DNA of 64,000 nucleotides from Chitinophagaceae bacterium (GTDB lineage Bacteria > Bacteroidota > Bacteroidia > Chitinophagales > Chitinophagaceae): the NCBI GenBank assembly GCA_020403455.1, contig JADBXP010000011.1, positions 1 through 64,000 of the forward strand. Reading direction: 5' to 3'. The notes under the pieces are model-generated. The model did no database searches, was not told the DNA's origin, and saw only the letters and a list, made by a program, of their open reading frames with translations. The translations under genes and the position numbers were made by a program. This document shows positions 55,201-64,000 of the stretch, piece after piece. Within the stretch, counting starts at the first letter, position 1; every line of letters begins with the position of its first letter.

Positions 55201-55306
55201 GGCTATGGGAGCAGATTTTGCGCCTACTGATCAACAGAAAAAAGTTTTGCAACAGTTGGAACAGGAATTGAACCAATATGAAAAAACTTATCAACCATTG
55301 AAATAA
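52229..55306 (+). CDS. Secreted VPS10/sortilin-like BNR-repeat protein (copy 2)
   Basis: 1,025 residues with signal peptide (MKKWYLFGVLTMISSSFLVV to LTAQ). Multiple Asp boxes: KTSDGGFHWQP, KSTNAGKTWQH, KTTDGGKTWTR, RTRDGGKTWQP and others, arranged as in the paralogue at 35470, with the same C-terminal region (FNRVWFSV, LPPGNYRLVLK and a helical tail). It presumably forms large beta-propellers outside the inner membrane; function unknown. ABC exporter genes follow 39 bp downstream. Start 52229 is chosen since the longer frame to 52175 begins before the signal peptide. Confidence 0.88.
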   Translation: MKKWYLFGVLTMISSSFLVVGLTAQSNSPYPFQSFRFRYLGPDGNRTIAVAGEAGNPEVAYVGAASGGIFKTSDGGFHWQPVFDEMDNAAIGALAVSGSNPRHVWAGTGETFIIRPAHPNGNGVYKSTNAGKTWQHMGLSATLRISRVIIHPTDTNTVYVAALGGTHAPHQERGVYKTTDGGKTWTRVLFVDSLTGCSDLSINPQRPDELIAAMWQVSMTTSQLKSGGPGSGLYRTRDGGKTWQPLRNGLPGGKDHPVGKTSVDHAAGLPRIIYALLEDTIPALYRSADGGDSWQRMKQSHSLAQRGPYYTRVRVSPQDENKLYTISVTIMESRDGGKTFNGNGTYEPGGDNHDIWFDPTNANRILVAHDGCMNMSLNGGKTWKNINLPIAQMYHVATDNAIPYNIMGNRQDGYSYHTAAISREGSIPLGNWKKVGGCESGFAQADPFDHNIIWSGCYDGGLDVTDLRTGLSHDVRVWPLTGYGWAPADVPYRWHWNFPMVLSKHQRGVVYVGSQFVHKTNTAGRSWTTISKDLTTNDKSRQQHSGGIANDNLMTFDGCTLYALEESPVQQGVLWTGSNDGQIYVTKDDGKNWVLVSKNIPQLAPYGTISNICASAFDAGTAYVSIHFQFEGNYDPYIFKTTDFGKTWQKITGDLPRHNNSFVHFIQEDPGQKGLLFAGTDNGLFVSGNDGNNWIQLKRNLPPAPVYHIDIQPHFRDLVVATYGRGIYILDDITAFRAWSKSQIRPTNTLLPLRSTYRFHRQNGIHISDDGRKQGENPTDEALTQYFLKDTCKKIPQLFLLTEKGDTIKSWNGTNQPGFNRVWFSVAHDDIQPPVLKTKPRGKEFVQLNSDGNRYPYINDLDMAPGLSGLRLPPGNYRLVLKADEEVFSEKLNFQADPGSRGKQSDMLEQYQWGKKLMATIKRTIHMIENIEIQRAYLLQQNTPPAKAREEMLYQLESKLIDVHQTGARWDSFRNPSQLLEHLLGLSKEALAMGADFAPTDQQKKVLQQLEQELNQYEKTYQPLK

Positions 55307-55345
55307 TAGTAAGTATCGCTTTCACTTCAGTTTTACCTTCGTACT

Positions 55346-56137
55346 ATGGAACCCATCATTTCGTTACGACAAGTGAGTAAGTCTTACGGCACCAAACAGG
55401 TGCTGGGAGGAATAGATTTGTCCATCTTACCCGGACAAGTCATTGGCTACATTGGCCCAAACGGTGCCGGCAAAAGCACGACAGTTAAAATTTTATGCGG
55501 CCTGATCAGTGATTTTGAAGGCGAAGTGGAAGTAGCCGGTATCAATGTGCGGGAAGATGTATTGGCAGTGAAACGGAAAATCGGATATGTGCCGGAATTA
55601 GCAGAACTGTACGATGTGCTTACCCCAAGGGAGTTTCTTACACTTATGGCTGAATTGTACGAATTACAGGAAAGCTTGGCGCAGGAGAGAATTCATGTGA
55701 TGATGCAGGCCATTGGACTTGAAGCCCAGATAGACCAGCGCATGGACACATTCAGTAAGGGCATGCGACAAAAGGTGCTGATTATTTCAGGAATCCTGCA
55801 CAATCCCGAGATCATCATTTTGGATGAACCATTGAGTGGATTGGATGCCAACTCGGTACTGATCATCAAAGAACTCATAGCACAATTGGCAAAGGATGGA
55901 AAAACAATTTTTTATTGCAGCCACATGATGGATGTAGTAGAAAAAGTTTCCGACCGCATTATCCTTATCAACCAGGGCAAGGTAATCGCTCAGGGCACTA
56001 TCACTGAATTGAGGGAACAATCGGGTAATAACACCAGTCTGGAGCAGATTTTTTCGCAGCTCACTTCAGATGAGTCGATGAGCGATGCAGCAACCAACAT
56101 TCTAAAAGCTTTCCAAACTTCTAATCCAACCGAGTGA
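55346..56137 (+). CDS. ABC transporter ATP-binding protein
   Basis: 263 residues. Walker A GPNGAGKST (37-45), signature FSKGMRQKV, Walker B IIILDEPLSGLD and a switch His in FYCSHMMD. Drug/lipid exporter type. Coupled to the permease gene by a GTGA overlap. A box TACCTTCG close to TAnnTTTG lies ~10 bp upstream. Cytoplasmic ATPase; substrate not evident. Confidence 0.92.
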   Translation: MEPIISLRQVSKSYGTKQVLGGIDLSILPGQVIGYIGPNGAGKSTTVKILCGLISDFEGEVEVAGINVREDVLAVKRKIGYVPELAELYDVLTPREFLTLMAELYELQESLAQERIHVMMQAIGLEAQIDQRMDTFSKGMRQKVLIISGILHNPEIIILDEPLSGLDANSVLIIKELIAQLAKDGKTIFYCSHMMDVVEKVSDRIILINQGKVIAQGTITELREQSGNNTSLEQIFSQLTSDESMSDAATNILKAFQTSNPTE

Positions 56138-57864
56138 AAAAGATATTGCTGCGTCTTTTATTATTACCCAAGGGTTTTTATTCGAGTATAGGCATTCAAC
56201 CGGATAAACTCAAAGCCATTCTTACTGCAAAACTATTAATTGATGACAGAGTACCAGAGGAAATTGGATTGTCAGCTAAAAAGAAAAAGCCACTTTCAGG
56301 AAAATGGGCATCTATTCTGGGATTCATTCTCACGATGCTGACTGGCGCGATCCTCATCTTCCCGTTGGTGAATGATGTGCAATGGATATTGGGATTGGTA
56401 TTGTACTTTACCATGTTCATCATTATCTTGGCCGCCTTGCTGATTGCGTCCTATACCAATATTTTATTGGACACAAAAGACAACCAGATCATTTTGCCTA
56501 AACCGGTGAATGACCGGACTTTCCTTGCGGCGCGGCTATTGCACATGGTAATTTTTATTTTGAATTATTCCATTCCCATCAGCATACCAGGTATTGTTGC
56601 AATGGTCATAATCAAAGGATGGCATTCAGTATGGATCATGTTGCTATTATTGCCTTTCGCAATTATATTCACTGTTTTCATTTTGAATCTGCTGTATTTG
56701 CTCTTACTGAGGTTTACATCCGTGAATCTCTTCAAAAACATCATCACTTATTTCCAGGTAATCATAGCAATTGTCATTTATAGTGGCTATCAGATCATAC
56801 CAAGGGTATTACGGGATGCTGAAATGGAAAAATCGAAATTACCTGAAGATATTACAACACTATTCATCCCTACTTATTGGTGGGCAGCGGCTTGGGAAAG
56901 TTTATATCCCGGGGGAGAGCATACTGTTATCCGATGGGTGGGAACAGTATTTTCTTTCCTGATTCCCCTGTTCATGATGGCAGTGATGGTTATCTTTCTG
57001 GGGCCAGTTTTTCTGCAAAAGATAAATGCGCTGGCTACTTCCTCCCCCGACCCGGTTGAAAAATTAAACCCGGATAAAAAAAAGGCAACCACAACTCAAC
57101 GAGGTCGTTCATGGCACCAGCGGCTTTCCCGATTTTTTACCCGCCGTGGTGCGGAGAGAATGTCTTTTGAGTTCACCTGGTTACTTACTGCAAGAAACAG
57201 AGACTTCAAATTGATGGCATACCCGGCTTTCGGTTACTTCATCATGTTTTTTGCATTTACCATTTTTCGCTTCAGTGAAAAAAAACTGAAGTTTTCTTTC
57301 CCGGACAAAAACACGCTGGAAATCATGATCATCATCGGAAGCTATTTCTTATTTTTCTTCATCATGACTGCCATCAGTGCCTCAAAATACTCCGATAAGA
57401 AAAAAGCCGCCTGGATCTATCACATTCCCCCTGTACAATACCCCGGGGCCATTATTTCCGGTACAATAAAATCAATCCTATGCAAATTTGCACTACCCAT
57501 ATTTGTTGTCCTTGGTATTGCAGGATTTTGGCTAATTGGATGGACTTACATCCCTAATTTTTTACTAACAATCGGGATGGTGATTACCTATTGTTTTTTA
57601 TACGCTTATATATCCTACAAGCACATGCCATTTTCGCGCAATATGCTGGACAAACAAAAAGGTGAATCCTTTTTCATCAGTCTTTTTTTAGGTTCACTTC
57701 CTTTTATTTTTGGAGGACTGCATTACCTGATTTTCAAAATGCTTCCCGTGGTCATCTTACTCATGTTACTTTCTTTCGCTTCCAGTTGGCTGCTCATCAG
57801 CTCTCTGTATCAAAAAAGAGTAGAGGGCTGGATTTTCAAAGAAGAAGTTGAACCGGATGTTTAA
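56134..57864 (+). CDS. ABC exporter permease, uncharacterised
   Basis: 576 residues with about a dozen hydrophobic segments in two halves and a charged cytoplasmic loop (~300-345). Starts with GTG at 56134, overlapping the ATPase stop (GTGA), so translation is coupled. No substrate-specific motif is recognised; the gene order is that of a two-gene ABC exporter of Bacteroidota. The final residues are cytoplasmic and acidic. Confidence 0.85.
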   Translation: MKKILLRLLLLPKGFYSSIGIQPDKLKAILTAKLLIDDRVPEEIGLSAKKKKPLSGKWASILGFILTMLTGAILIFPLVNDVQWILGLVLYFTMFIIILAALLIASYTNILLDTKDNQIILPKPVNDRTFLAARLLHMVIFILNYSIPISIPGIVAMVIIKGWHSVWIMLLLLPFAIIFTVFILNLLYLLLLRFTSVNLFKNIITYFQVIIAIVIYSGYQIIPRVLRDAEMEKSKLPEDITTLFIPTYWWAAAWESLYPGGEHTVIRWVGTVFSFLIPLFMMAVMVIFLGPVFLQKINALATSSPDPVEKLNPDKKKATTTQRGRSWHQRLSRFFTRRGAERMSFEFTWLLTARNRDFKLMAYPAFGYFIMFFAFTIFRFSEKKLKFSFPDKNTLEIMIIIGSYFLFFFIMTAISASKYSDKKKAAWIYHIPPVQYPGAIISGTIKSILCKFALPIFVVLGIAGFWLIGWTYIPNFLLTIGMVITYCFLYAYISYKHMPFSRNMLDKQKGESFFISLFLGSLPFIFGGLHYLIFKMLPVVILLMLLSFASSWLLISSLYQKRVEGWIFKEEVEPDV

Positions 57865-58016
57865 ATTATACGGGTATTAAATTAAATAATTATAAACACT
57901 ATAGTTATTTTGGTTAGTGTTACCTGTACATGATGCGAAAAGCGTCTTTCCGGGCTTCTGCAAAGCTCAAAATATTCACATCTGCAATTTTACTTCTTTT
58001 TCGGGGTGGGATGTAG

Positions 58017-58024
58017 TAACTTTG
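58017..58024 (+). promoter_or_regulatory. Bacteroidota -7 promoter box (TAACTTTG) of katG
   Basis: Exact TAnnTTTG match followed by CAG, giving a leader of ~50 nt before the ATG at 58082. No clear -33 TTG. Peroxide-responsive control (OxyR or PerR) is possible but no operator is evident. Confidence 0.6.
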
Positions 58025-58069
58025 CAGTCCGATAAGAACGTGATCTGTTCTTCAATATTTAAAGAATAA

Positions 58070-60289
<2,220 letters not shown>

Positions 60290-60316
60290 AAGCAAGTTTT
60301 TGAACACTTAACTACA

Positions 60317-60343
60317 AGAGCAGCCGGATGGCTGCTCTTTTTA
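60317..60343 (+). terminator. Rho-independent terminator of katG
   Basis: AGAGCAGCC pairs perfectly with GGCTGCTCT around GGAT, followed by TTTTTATT. Confidence 0.92.
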
Positions 60344-60399
60344 TTTCCCGGAAAAGATTCAACTTAACTTCTTCTAATGAGAAAAAGTTATCCGGAAAA

Positions 60400-61395
60400 C
60401 TACTGGAACCCCCTAAAAAATTTCCATACCTCGGTGGCATATTCTATGTCTCGGTTTTGTGCACCGGAGGCAGTTGTTGTTGCTGAAAAGACAGATAGAC
60501 TGGGAACTGCATGACCGGCATCATTCAGAACATAGTATACAAGTGGGGATGCACCGGTATAAACTCGCTTCTCTACATTACCGGCATCATTCGTATTTAC
60601 ATTGAAAGTGGTAACAATCGGCGTAACATTGGTGAGGTTGTTTCTTTGCAGCCAGTAATTCAAGGTAGCTGATTGGGAAACAACTCTGCCTCTGTTACAT
60701 GCCCCACCTATATTGGCAACACATCCTCCGTCTGCAGGCATTGCTGGATCTACTGTACCATGGGTAAGCATAATCGGTAATGAAATCGAAGAGCCATTGC
60801 TGCAGGCACCAGGCGCAGGATTCAATGGTAGATTACCGCTTGACACTGCAACTGCTTTAATGGTTGTAGGAAAATTAAACGCATAAGAAAAAGTCATCAA
60901 AGCGCCATTACTGGTTCCTGTGAGATACATATTATTAGCAGTTAATCCCATTTCCTGAGACAGTCTGGCCATCAACTGTTGCAAAAAACTCAGGTCATCT
61001 CCTTGCGCACCGGATTGGTCATCATTTCGACAATCATTCCAGCCGGGATTGCCCTGGCTATCGGTACTTCCCTCCGGATAAACAACCAGTATACGAGCAG
61101 TATCTGCTACATTTCTGAAAACACTGAGTGGGTGTGCTCCCGGCTGAGCCACATCCAAACCTGCTCCCCCACCCCCATGCAAAACCATTACCACTGCCAG
61201 CGGCTTGGTAAGTCCGGCAGGTCGATATACCAGGAATTTGCGGGACAGGTTATTGACTTGAATGGTCTGAGTGCTGAGTCCCTCAGGGTAAGGAAAACTG
61301 TTGCCTGGTGGGGTTGGAGAGGTAGAATTCTGCTTAGAACACCCCATGCACATCATGTGAATGAACAGCAGTGAAATAAATAAATCTTTTTTCAT
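60400..61395 (-). CDS. Lipoprotein alpha/beta-hydrolase, polyhydroxybutyrate depolymerase/feruloyl esterase-like (LpqC)
   Basis: 331 residues. Lipobox HMMCMGC gives acceptor Cys19. Hydrolase: VLHGGGGAG oxyanion loop, nucleophile Ser162 in TGTSNGALM, Asp216 in HGTVDPAMP and His295 in DAGHAVPS. The family includes PHB depolymerases and acetylxylan/feruloyl esterases; substrate uncertain. Probably outer-membrane anchored. The catalytic triad is complete. Confidence 0.88.
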   Translation of the reverse strand: MKKDLFISLLFIHMMCMGCSKQNSTSPTPPGNSFPYPEGLSTQTIQVNNLSRKFLVYRPAGLTKPLAVVMVLHGGGGAGLDVAQPGAHPLSVFRNVADTARILVVYPEGSTDSQGNPGWNDCRNDDQSGAQGDDLSFLQQLMARLSQEMGLTANNMYLTGTSNGALMTFSYAFNFPTTIKAVAVSSGNLPLNPAPGACSNGSSISLPIMLTHGTVDPAMPADGGCVANIGGACNRGRVVSQSATLNYWLQRNNLTNVTPIVTTFNVNTNDAGNVEKRVYTGASPLVYYVLNDAGHAVPSLSVFSATTTASGAQNRDIEYATEVWKFFRGFQ

Positions 61396-61654
61396 ACCCT
61401 ATTGTGACTCTCACATATAGAAAAGGTTTAAAATAAAGTAATTTCAAGTGAGGCACATACTTCCAAAATTGTAATTAGTAACTATTTGTCCACCAGTGGT
61501 AGTTTTGCAGTAAGACTCAGTTCAAATCACCTTTGTAAAAATGCTATATCTATAAATATTGTTATACAAATCATAATCAATATTTATATTTCCTATTTAG
61601 ATTATAAATAGACAGCCCCCCTTTTTTACTGCAATTTTGCCAAAATCAAATTCA

Positions 61655-63097
61655 ATGAGTAAAGTAAAAATTACGGTAGCCAATGGTGATGGTATTGGTC
61701 CTGAAATCATGCAGGCCACATTAGACATCCTGCTTGCTGCAGGTGCGCAAATTGAAATAGAAGAAATTGAAGTAGGTGAAAAAGTGTACCTCGCGGGTAA
61801 TACATCTGGCATCTCCAATGATTCCTGGGATATTATACGGAGAAACAAAGTTTTCCTGAAGGCCCCTATTACAACCCCGCAGGGAGGTGGCTATAAAAGC
61901 CTGAATGTAACTACCCGAAAATTTCTGGGTCTTTATTCAAATGTACGTCCTTGTAGAAGTTTACATCCATTTGTCAGCACCAAACATCCGGTGATGGATG
62001 TGGTGATTATTCGTGAGAATGAGGAAGACTTGTATGCAGGGATCGAACACCAACAGACAGACGAAGTGGTGCAGTGCCTGAAATTGATCAGCCGCCCCGG
62101 ATGCGAGAAAATTGTTCGCTATGCATTCGAATATGCCAAGCAGCAAAACCGCAAGAAAGTAACCTGCTTCACCAAAGACAACATCATGAAGCAGTCCGAC
62201 GGTTTATTCCACCAGGTGTTTGATGAAATTGCGAAAGAATATCCTGACATCATCAATGAACATTGGATCATAGATATAGGTGCCGCCAAACTCGCGGATA
62301 CCCCTGAGGCATTTGATGTAATTGTAATGCCCAACCTCTATGGAGACGTTTTGAGTGATGTAGCTGCACAGATTGCAGGCTCTGTTGGACTCGCAGGTTC
62401 GGCCAACATTGGTGAAGAGTGCGCCATGTTTGAAGCCATTCATGGTTCTGCACCCAGAAGAGCCGGTCAAAATGTGGCCAACCCTTCGGGTTTGCTGCAG
62501 GGAGCTATCATGATGCTCAACCATATTGGACAAACACCGGTGGCAGAAAAAATTCAGAATGCCTGGTTGAAAACTTTGGAGGATGGCATTCACACTTATG
62601 ACATTTTCAAAGAAGGAACGAGCAAGCAGAAAGTAAGTACTTCCGATTTTGCAAAAGCAGTGATAGCCAACCTCGGACAAAAACCGGTGGTATTGCAGGC
62701 TGTTTCGTATGCAGAAAACAAGCCAATGCATTTACCGAAGTACCAGCGCAAAGCCAGGGCCAACAAAGAACTGGTAGGCGTTGACCTTTTCGTACACTGG
62801 AGTGGGTTAAATCCGGATGAATTGGCAGAAACGGTGAAGAAAGTTGCAACAGGTGGTACTGAGTTAACGATGATCACCAACAGAGGTATCAAAGTTTGGC
62901 CACAGGGCTTTCAAGAAACATTCTGTACCGATCACTGGCGTTGTCGTTTCAAACCCACACAGGGCAACCAGATAACCAGCGAAACAATCGTACAGCTTTT
63001 GACCAATGCATTACAACAAAAAGTAGAAGTAATCAAAACAGAGAACCTGTATAATTTTGATGGCAAAGCAGGTTATTCACTGGGTCAAGGACAATAA
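61655..63097 (+). CDS. icd: NADP-dependent isocitrate dehydrogenase, long type with C-terminal domain
   Basis: 480 residues from ATG 61655. Motifs of the isocitrate/isopropylmalate dehydrogenase family are intact: ANGDGIGPEIM, VVIIRENEEDLYAGIEH, TCFTKDNIMK, DVIVMPNLYGDVLSDVAAQI and EAIHGSAPRRAG. After ~340 an extra C-terminal domain (VGVDLFVHWSG, LTMITNRGIKVWP) is present, as in Thermus-type enzymes. Converts isocitrate to 2-oxoglutarate in the TCA cycle. A TTG six codons earlier (61637) is in frame, but ATG is preferred. A CAATTTTG box resembling a promoter lies just upstream. Confidence 0.92.
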   Translation: MSKVKITVANGDGIGPEIMQATLDILLAAGAQIEIEEIEVGEKVYLAGNTSGISNDSWDIIRRNKVFLKAPITTPQGGGYKSLNVTTRKFLGLYSNVRPCRSLHPFVSTKHPVMDVVIIRENEEDLYAGIEHQQTDEVVQCLKLISRPGCEKIVRYAFEYAKQQNRKKVTCFTKDNIMKQSDGLFHQVFDEIAKEYPDIINEHWIIDIGAAKLADTPEAFDVIVMPNLYGDVLSDVAAQIAGSVGLAGSANIGEECAMFEAIHGSAPRRAGQNVANPSGLLQGAIMMLNHIGQTPVAEKIQNAWLKTLEDGIHTYDIFKEGTSKQKVSTSDFAKAVIANLGQKPVVLQAVSYAENKPMHLPKYQRKARANKELVGVDLFVHWSGLNPDELAETVKKVATGGTELTMITNRGIKVWPQGFQETFCTDHWRCRFKPTQGNQITSETIVQLLTNALQQKVEVIKTENLYNFDGKAGYSLGQGQ

Positions 63098-63134
63098 TCA
63101 GAGGCATTCATAGAATGCTAGTACTGACAATAAA

Positions 63135-63175
63135 AAAGCAGCGATCTAATCATAGGTCGCTGCTTTCTTTTTTAA
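63135..63175. terminator. Rho-independent terminator after icd, probably bidirectional
   Basis: AAGCAGCGATCT and AGGTCGCTGCTT pair with one mismatch and are flanked by AAAAAA and TTCTTTTTT, so both icd and the minus M16 gene can end here. Confidence 0.85.
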
Positions 63176-63183
63176 TTGTGACT

Positions 63184-64000
63184 TTATAATACCGGCTTCT
63201 TTCCTAAAACATCTTCAATACTCAATAAGGATATGGTTCCAAGATTGAGTTGACGAATACCAGCTTCAATTTTTGCACGATCACCCACAATTACTACCAA
63301 CAAATTATCTGGAACAATGAACTGATTCGCTGCAGCTTTTACTTCATCCCCTGTAACTGCCAATACTTTCCCAACATAACCATTGTAATAGCCATCAGGT
63401 AATTGGAATAAAATCTGTGCACTGAGTGTACCGGCAAGATCGCTGTTGGTTTCAAAAAGCCGAGCATACCCCAAAGCATTGTAGTTTTTCCCTCTTGTCA
63501 ATTCATCTGCGGGAATCGGTTGACGTATTTTATTGAATTCAACAAAAAACTCGCCCAGAGCGGGTCCGGTGACATCTGTTTGAACAGAGGAAGAGGCAAC
63601 AAAAGGACTCGGCATATTCCAAAAGCTGAAACTAGAGCTGGCACCATATGCATATCCATGCTGCTCTCGAAGATTGGAGTTGAGGCGGGATGTAAACGAT
63701 CCACCCAAAATGGTATTCAATACATTGACAGCATAGTAGGCAGGATCATTCCTGGCCGGTCCAAGTCTGCCAATGGAGATAACTGATTGAGCGGCCCCCG
63801 GTTTATCAATAATGTAAATTTGCCTTCCTTTTATCTGTGCAGGAACCGGCCTGTTTTTAGCAGGAGCATTTCCTTTGGGATAGGCAGCAAAATATTTTTC
63901 GAGCAAGGGCTGTATAGTCTGTTTCGTTACATCACCTGCAATCACTAAAGTTGAGTTACCCGATATAAAATGAGTTTTGTGAAAAGCCATCAGATCTTCC
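63184..64000 (-). CDS. M16 family peptidase, C-terminal part (N-terminus outside window)
   Basis: The frame runs off the right edge, so the first in-window Met (63990) is internal. The visible ~272 residues are a Peptidase_M16_C domain: LVIAGDVTKQTIQPLLEKYF, then SFTSRLNSNLREQHGYAYGA, and a final domain ending ILGKKPVL-like. The HxxEH zinc motif would lie in the missing N-terminal part, so it may be a proteolytic or a non-catalytic subunit of the family. Bacteroidota usually carry pairs of such genes. Confidence 0.85.
   Translation of the reverse strand, partial: EDLMAFHKTHFISGNSTLVIAGDVTKQTIQPLLEKYFAAYPKGNAPAKNRPVPAQIKGRQIYIIDKPGAAQSVISIGRLGPARNDPAYYAVNVLNTILGGSFTSRLNSNLREQHGYAYGASSSFSFWNMPSPFVASSSVQTDVTGPALGEFFVEFNKIRQPIPADELTRGKNYNALGYARLFETNSDLAGTLSAQILFQLPDGYYNGYVGKVLAVTGDEVKAAANQFIVPDNLLVVIVGDRAKIEAGIRQLNLGTISLLSIEDVLGKKPVL

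Overview
The window looks like chromosomal DNA of a Bacteroidota member, most plausibly a Chitinophagaceae-type bacterium. Three things point there. Exact copies of the Bacteroidota -7 promoter box TAnnTTTG stand before several genes. Shine-Dalgarno sequences are not obvious. Marker families of the phylum are present: a type IX secretion plug protein, a lipidated TamA-like protein, VPS10/BNR proteins, a long surface-repeat protein and NarL-type regulators. I see no plasmid, phage, insertion sequence, CRISPR array, rRNA or tRNA. The genus cannot be fixed by eye.

Layout. 1-3937 (-): N-terminal part of a giant surface protein (L-type lectin domain plus about 230-residue repeats) that runs off the left edge. 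4.4-9.0 kb: a DUF898/M48 peptidase pair, a secreted M28 peptidase and a lipoprotein. 9.0-13.1 kb (-): L-fucose uptake and oxidative catabolism (transporter, mutarotase, two SDR dehydrogenases, FAH-family hydrolase). 13.2-16.7 kb: a small protein with its own promoter and terminator, a desaturase resembling eukaryotic sphingolipid delta-4 desaturase, an oxidoreductase, transaldolase and the SRP RNA. 16.7-33.5 kb: mostly housekeeping (T9SS plug, FtsX-like permease, TrmH, TamL, TruB, ProS, outer-membrane barrel, MiaA, CCA-type nucleotidyltransferase, glycosyltransferase, TsaC, DapD). 33.5-40.9 kb (-): three response regulators, a VPS10 protein, a LolA-like protein and a histidine kinase with a degenerate ATPase domain. 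41.3-44.9 kb (+): an accessory cluster of unrecognised secreted or membrane proteins, mostly separated by strong terminators; it includes a tandemly duplicated gene whose approximately 355-bp leader is duplicated too. 45.0-64.0 kb: CHAD protein, beta-glucosidase, LpxH-like phosphatase with a glycosyltransferase, beta-propeller/phosphoesterase fusion, second VPS10 protein, ABC exporter, KatG, esterase, isocitrate dehydrogenase and a partial M16 peptidase.

How they work together. The fucose genes form one translationally coupled operon, but the lactonase and fuconate dehydratase of that pathway are not in it. The histidine kinase and its regulator overlap by 8 bp and lie directly beside the accessory cluster, so they are candidate regulators of it; this is inference. 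The most interesting items are the DES1-like desaturase, the duplicated gene-plus-leader cassette with a shared GTAC/GGGAnTTTCCC element, the degenerate kinase, and an L-fucose dehydrogenase homologue whose YxxxK lysine is asparagine.
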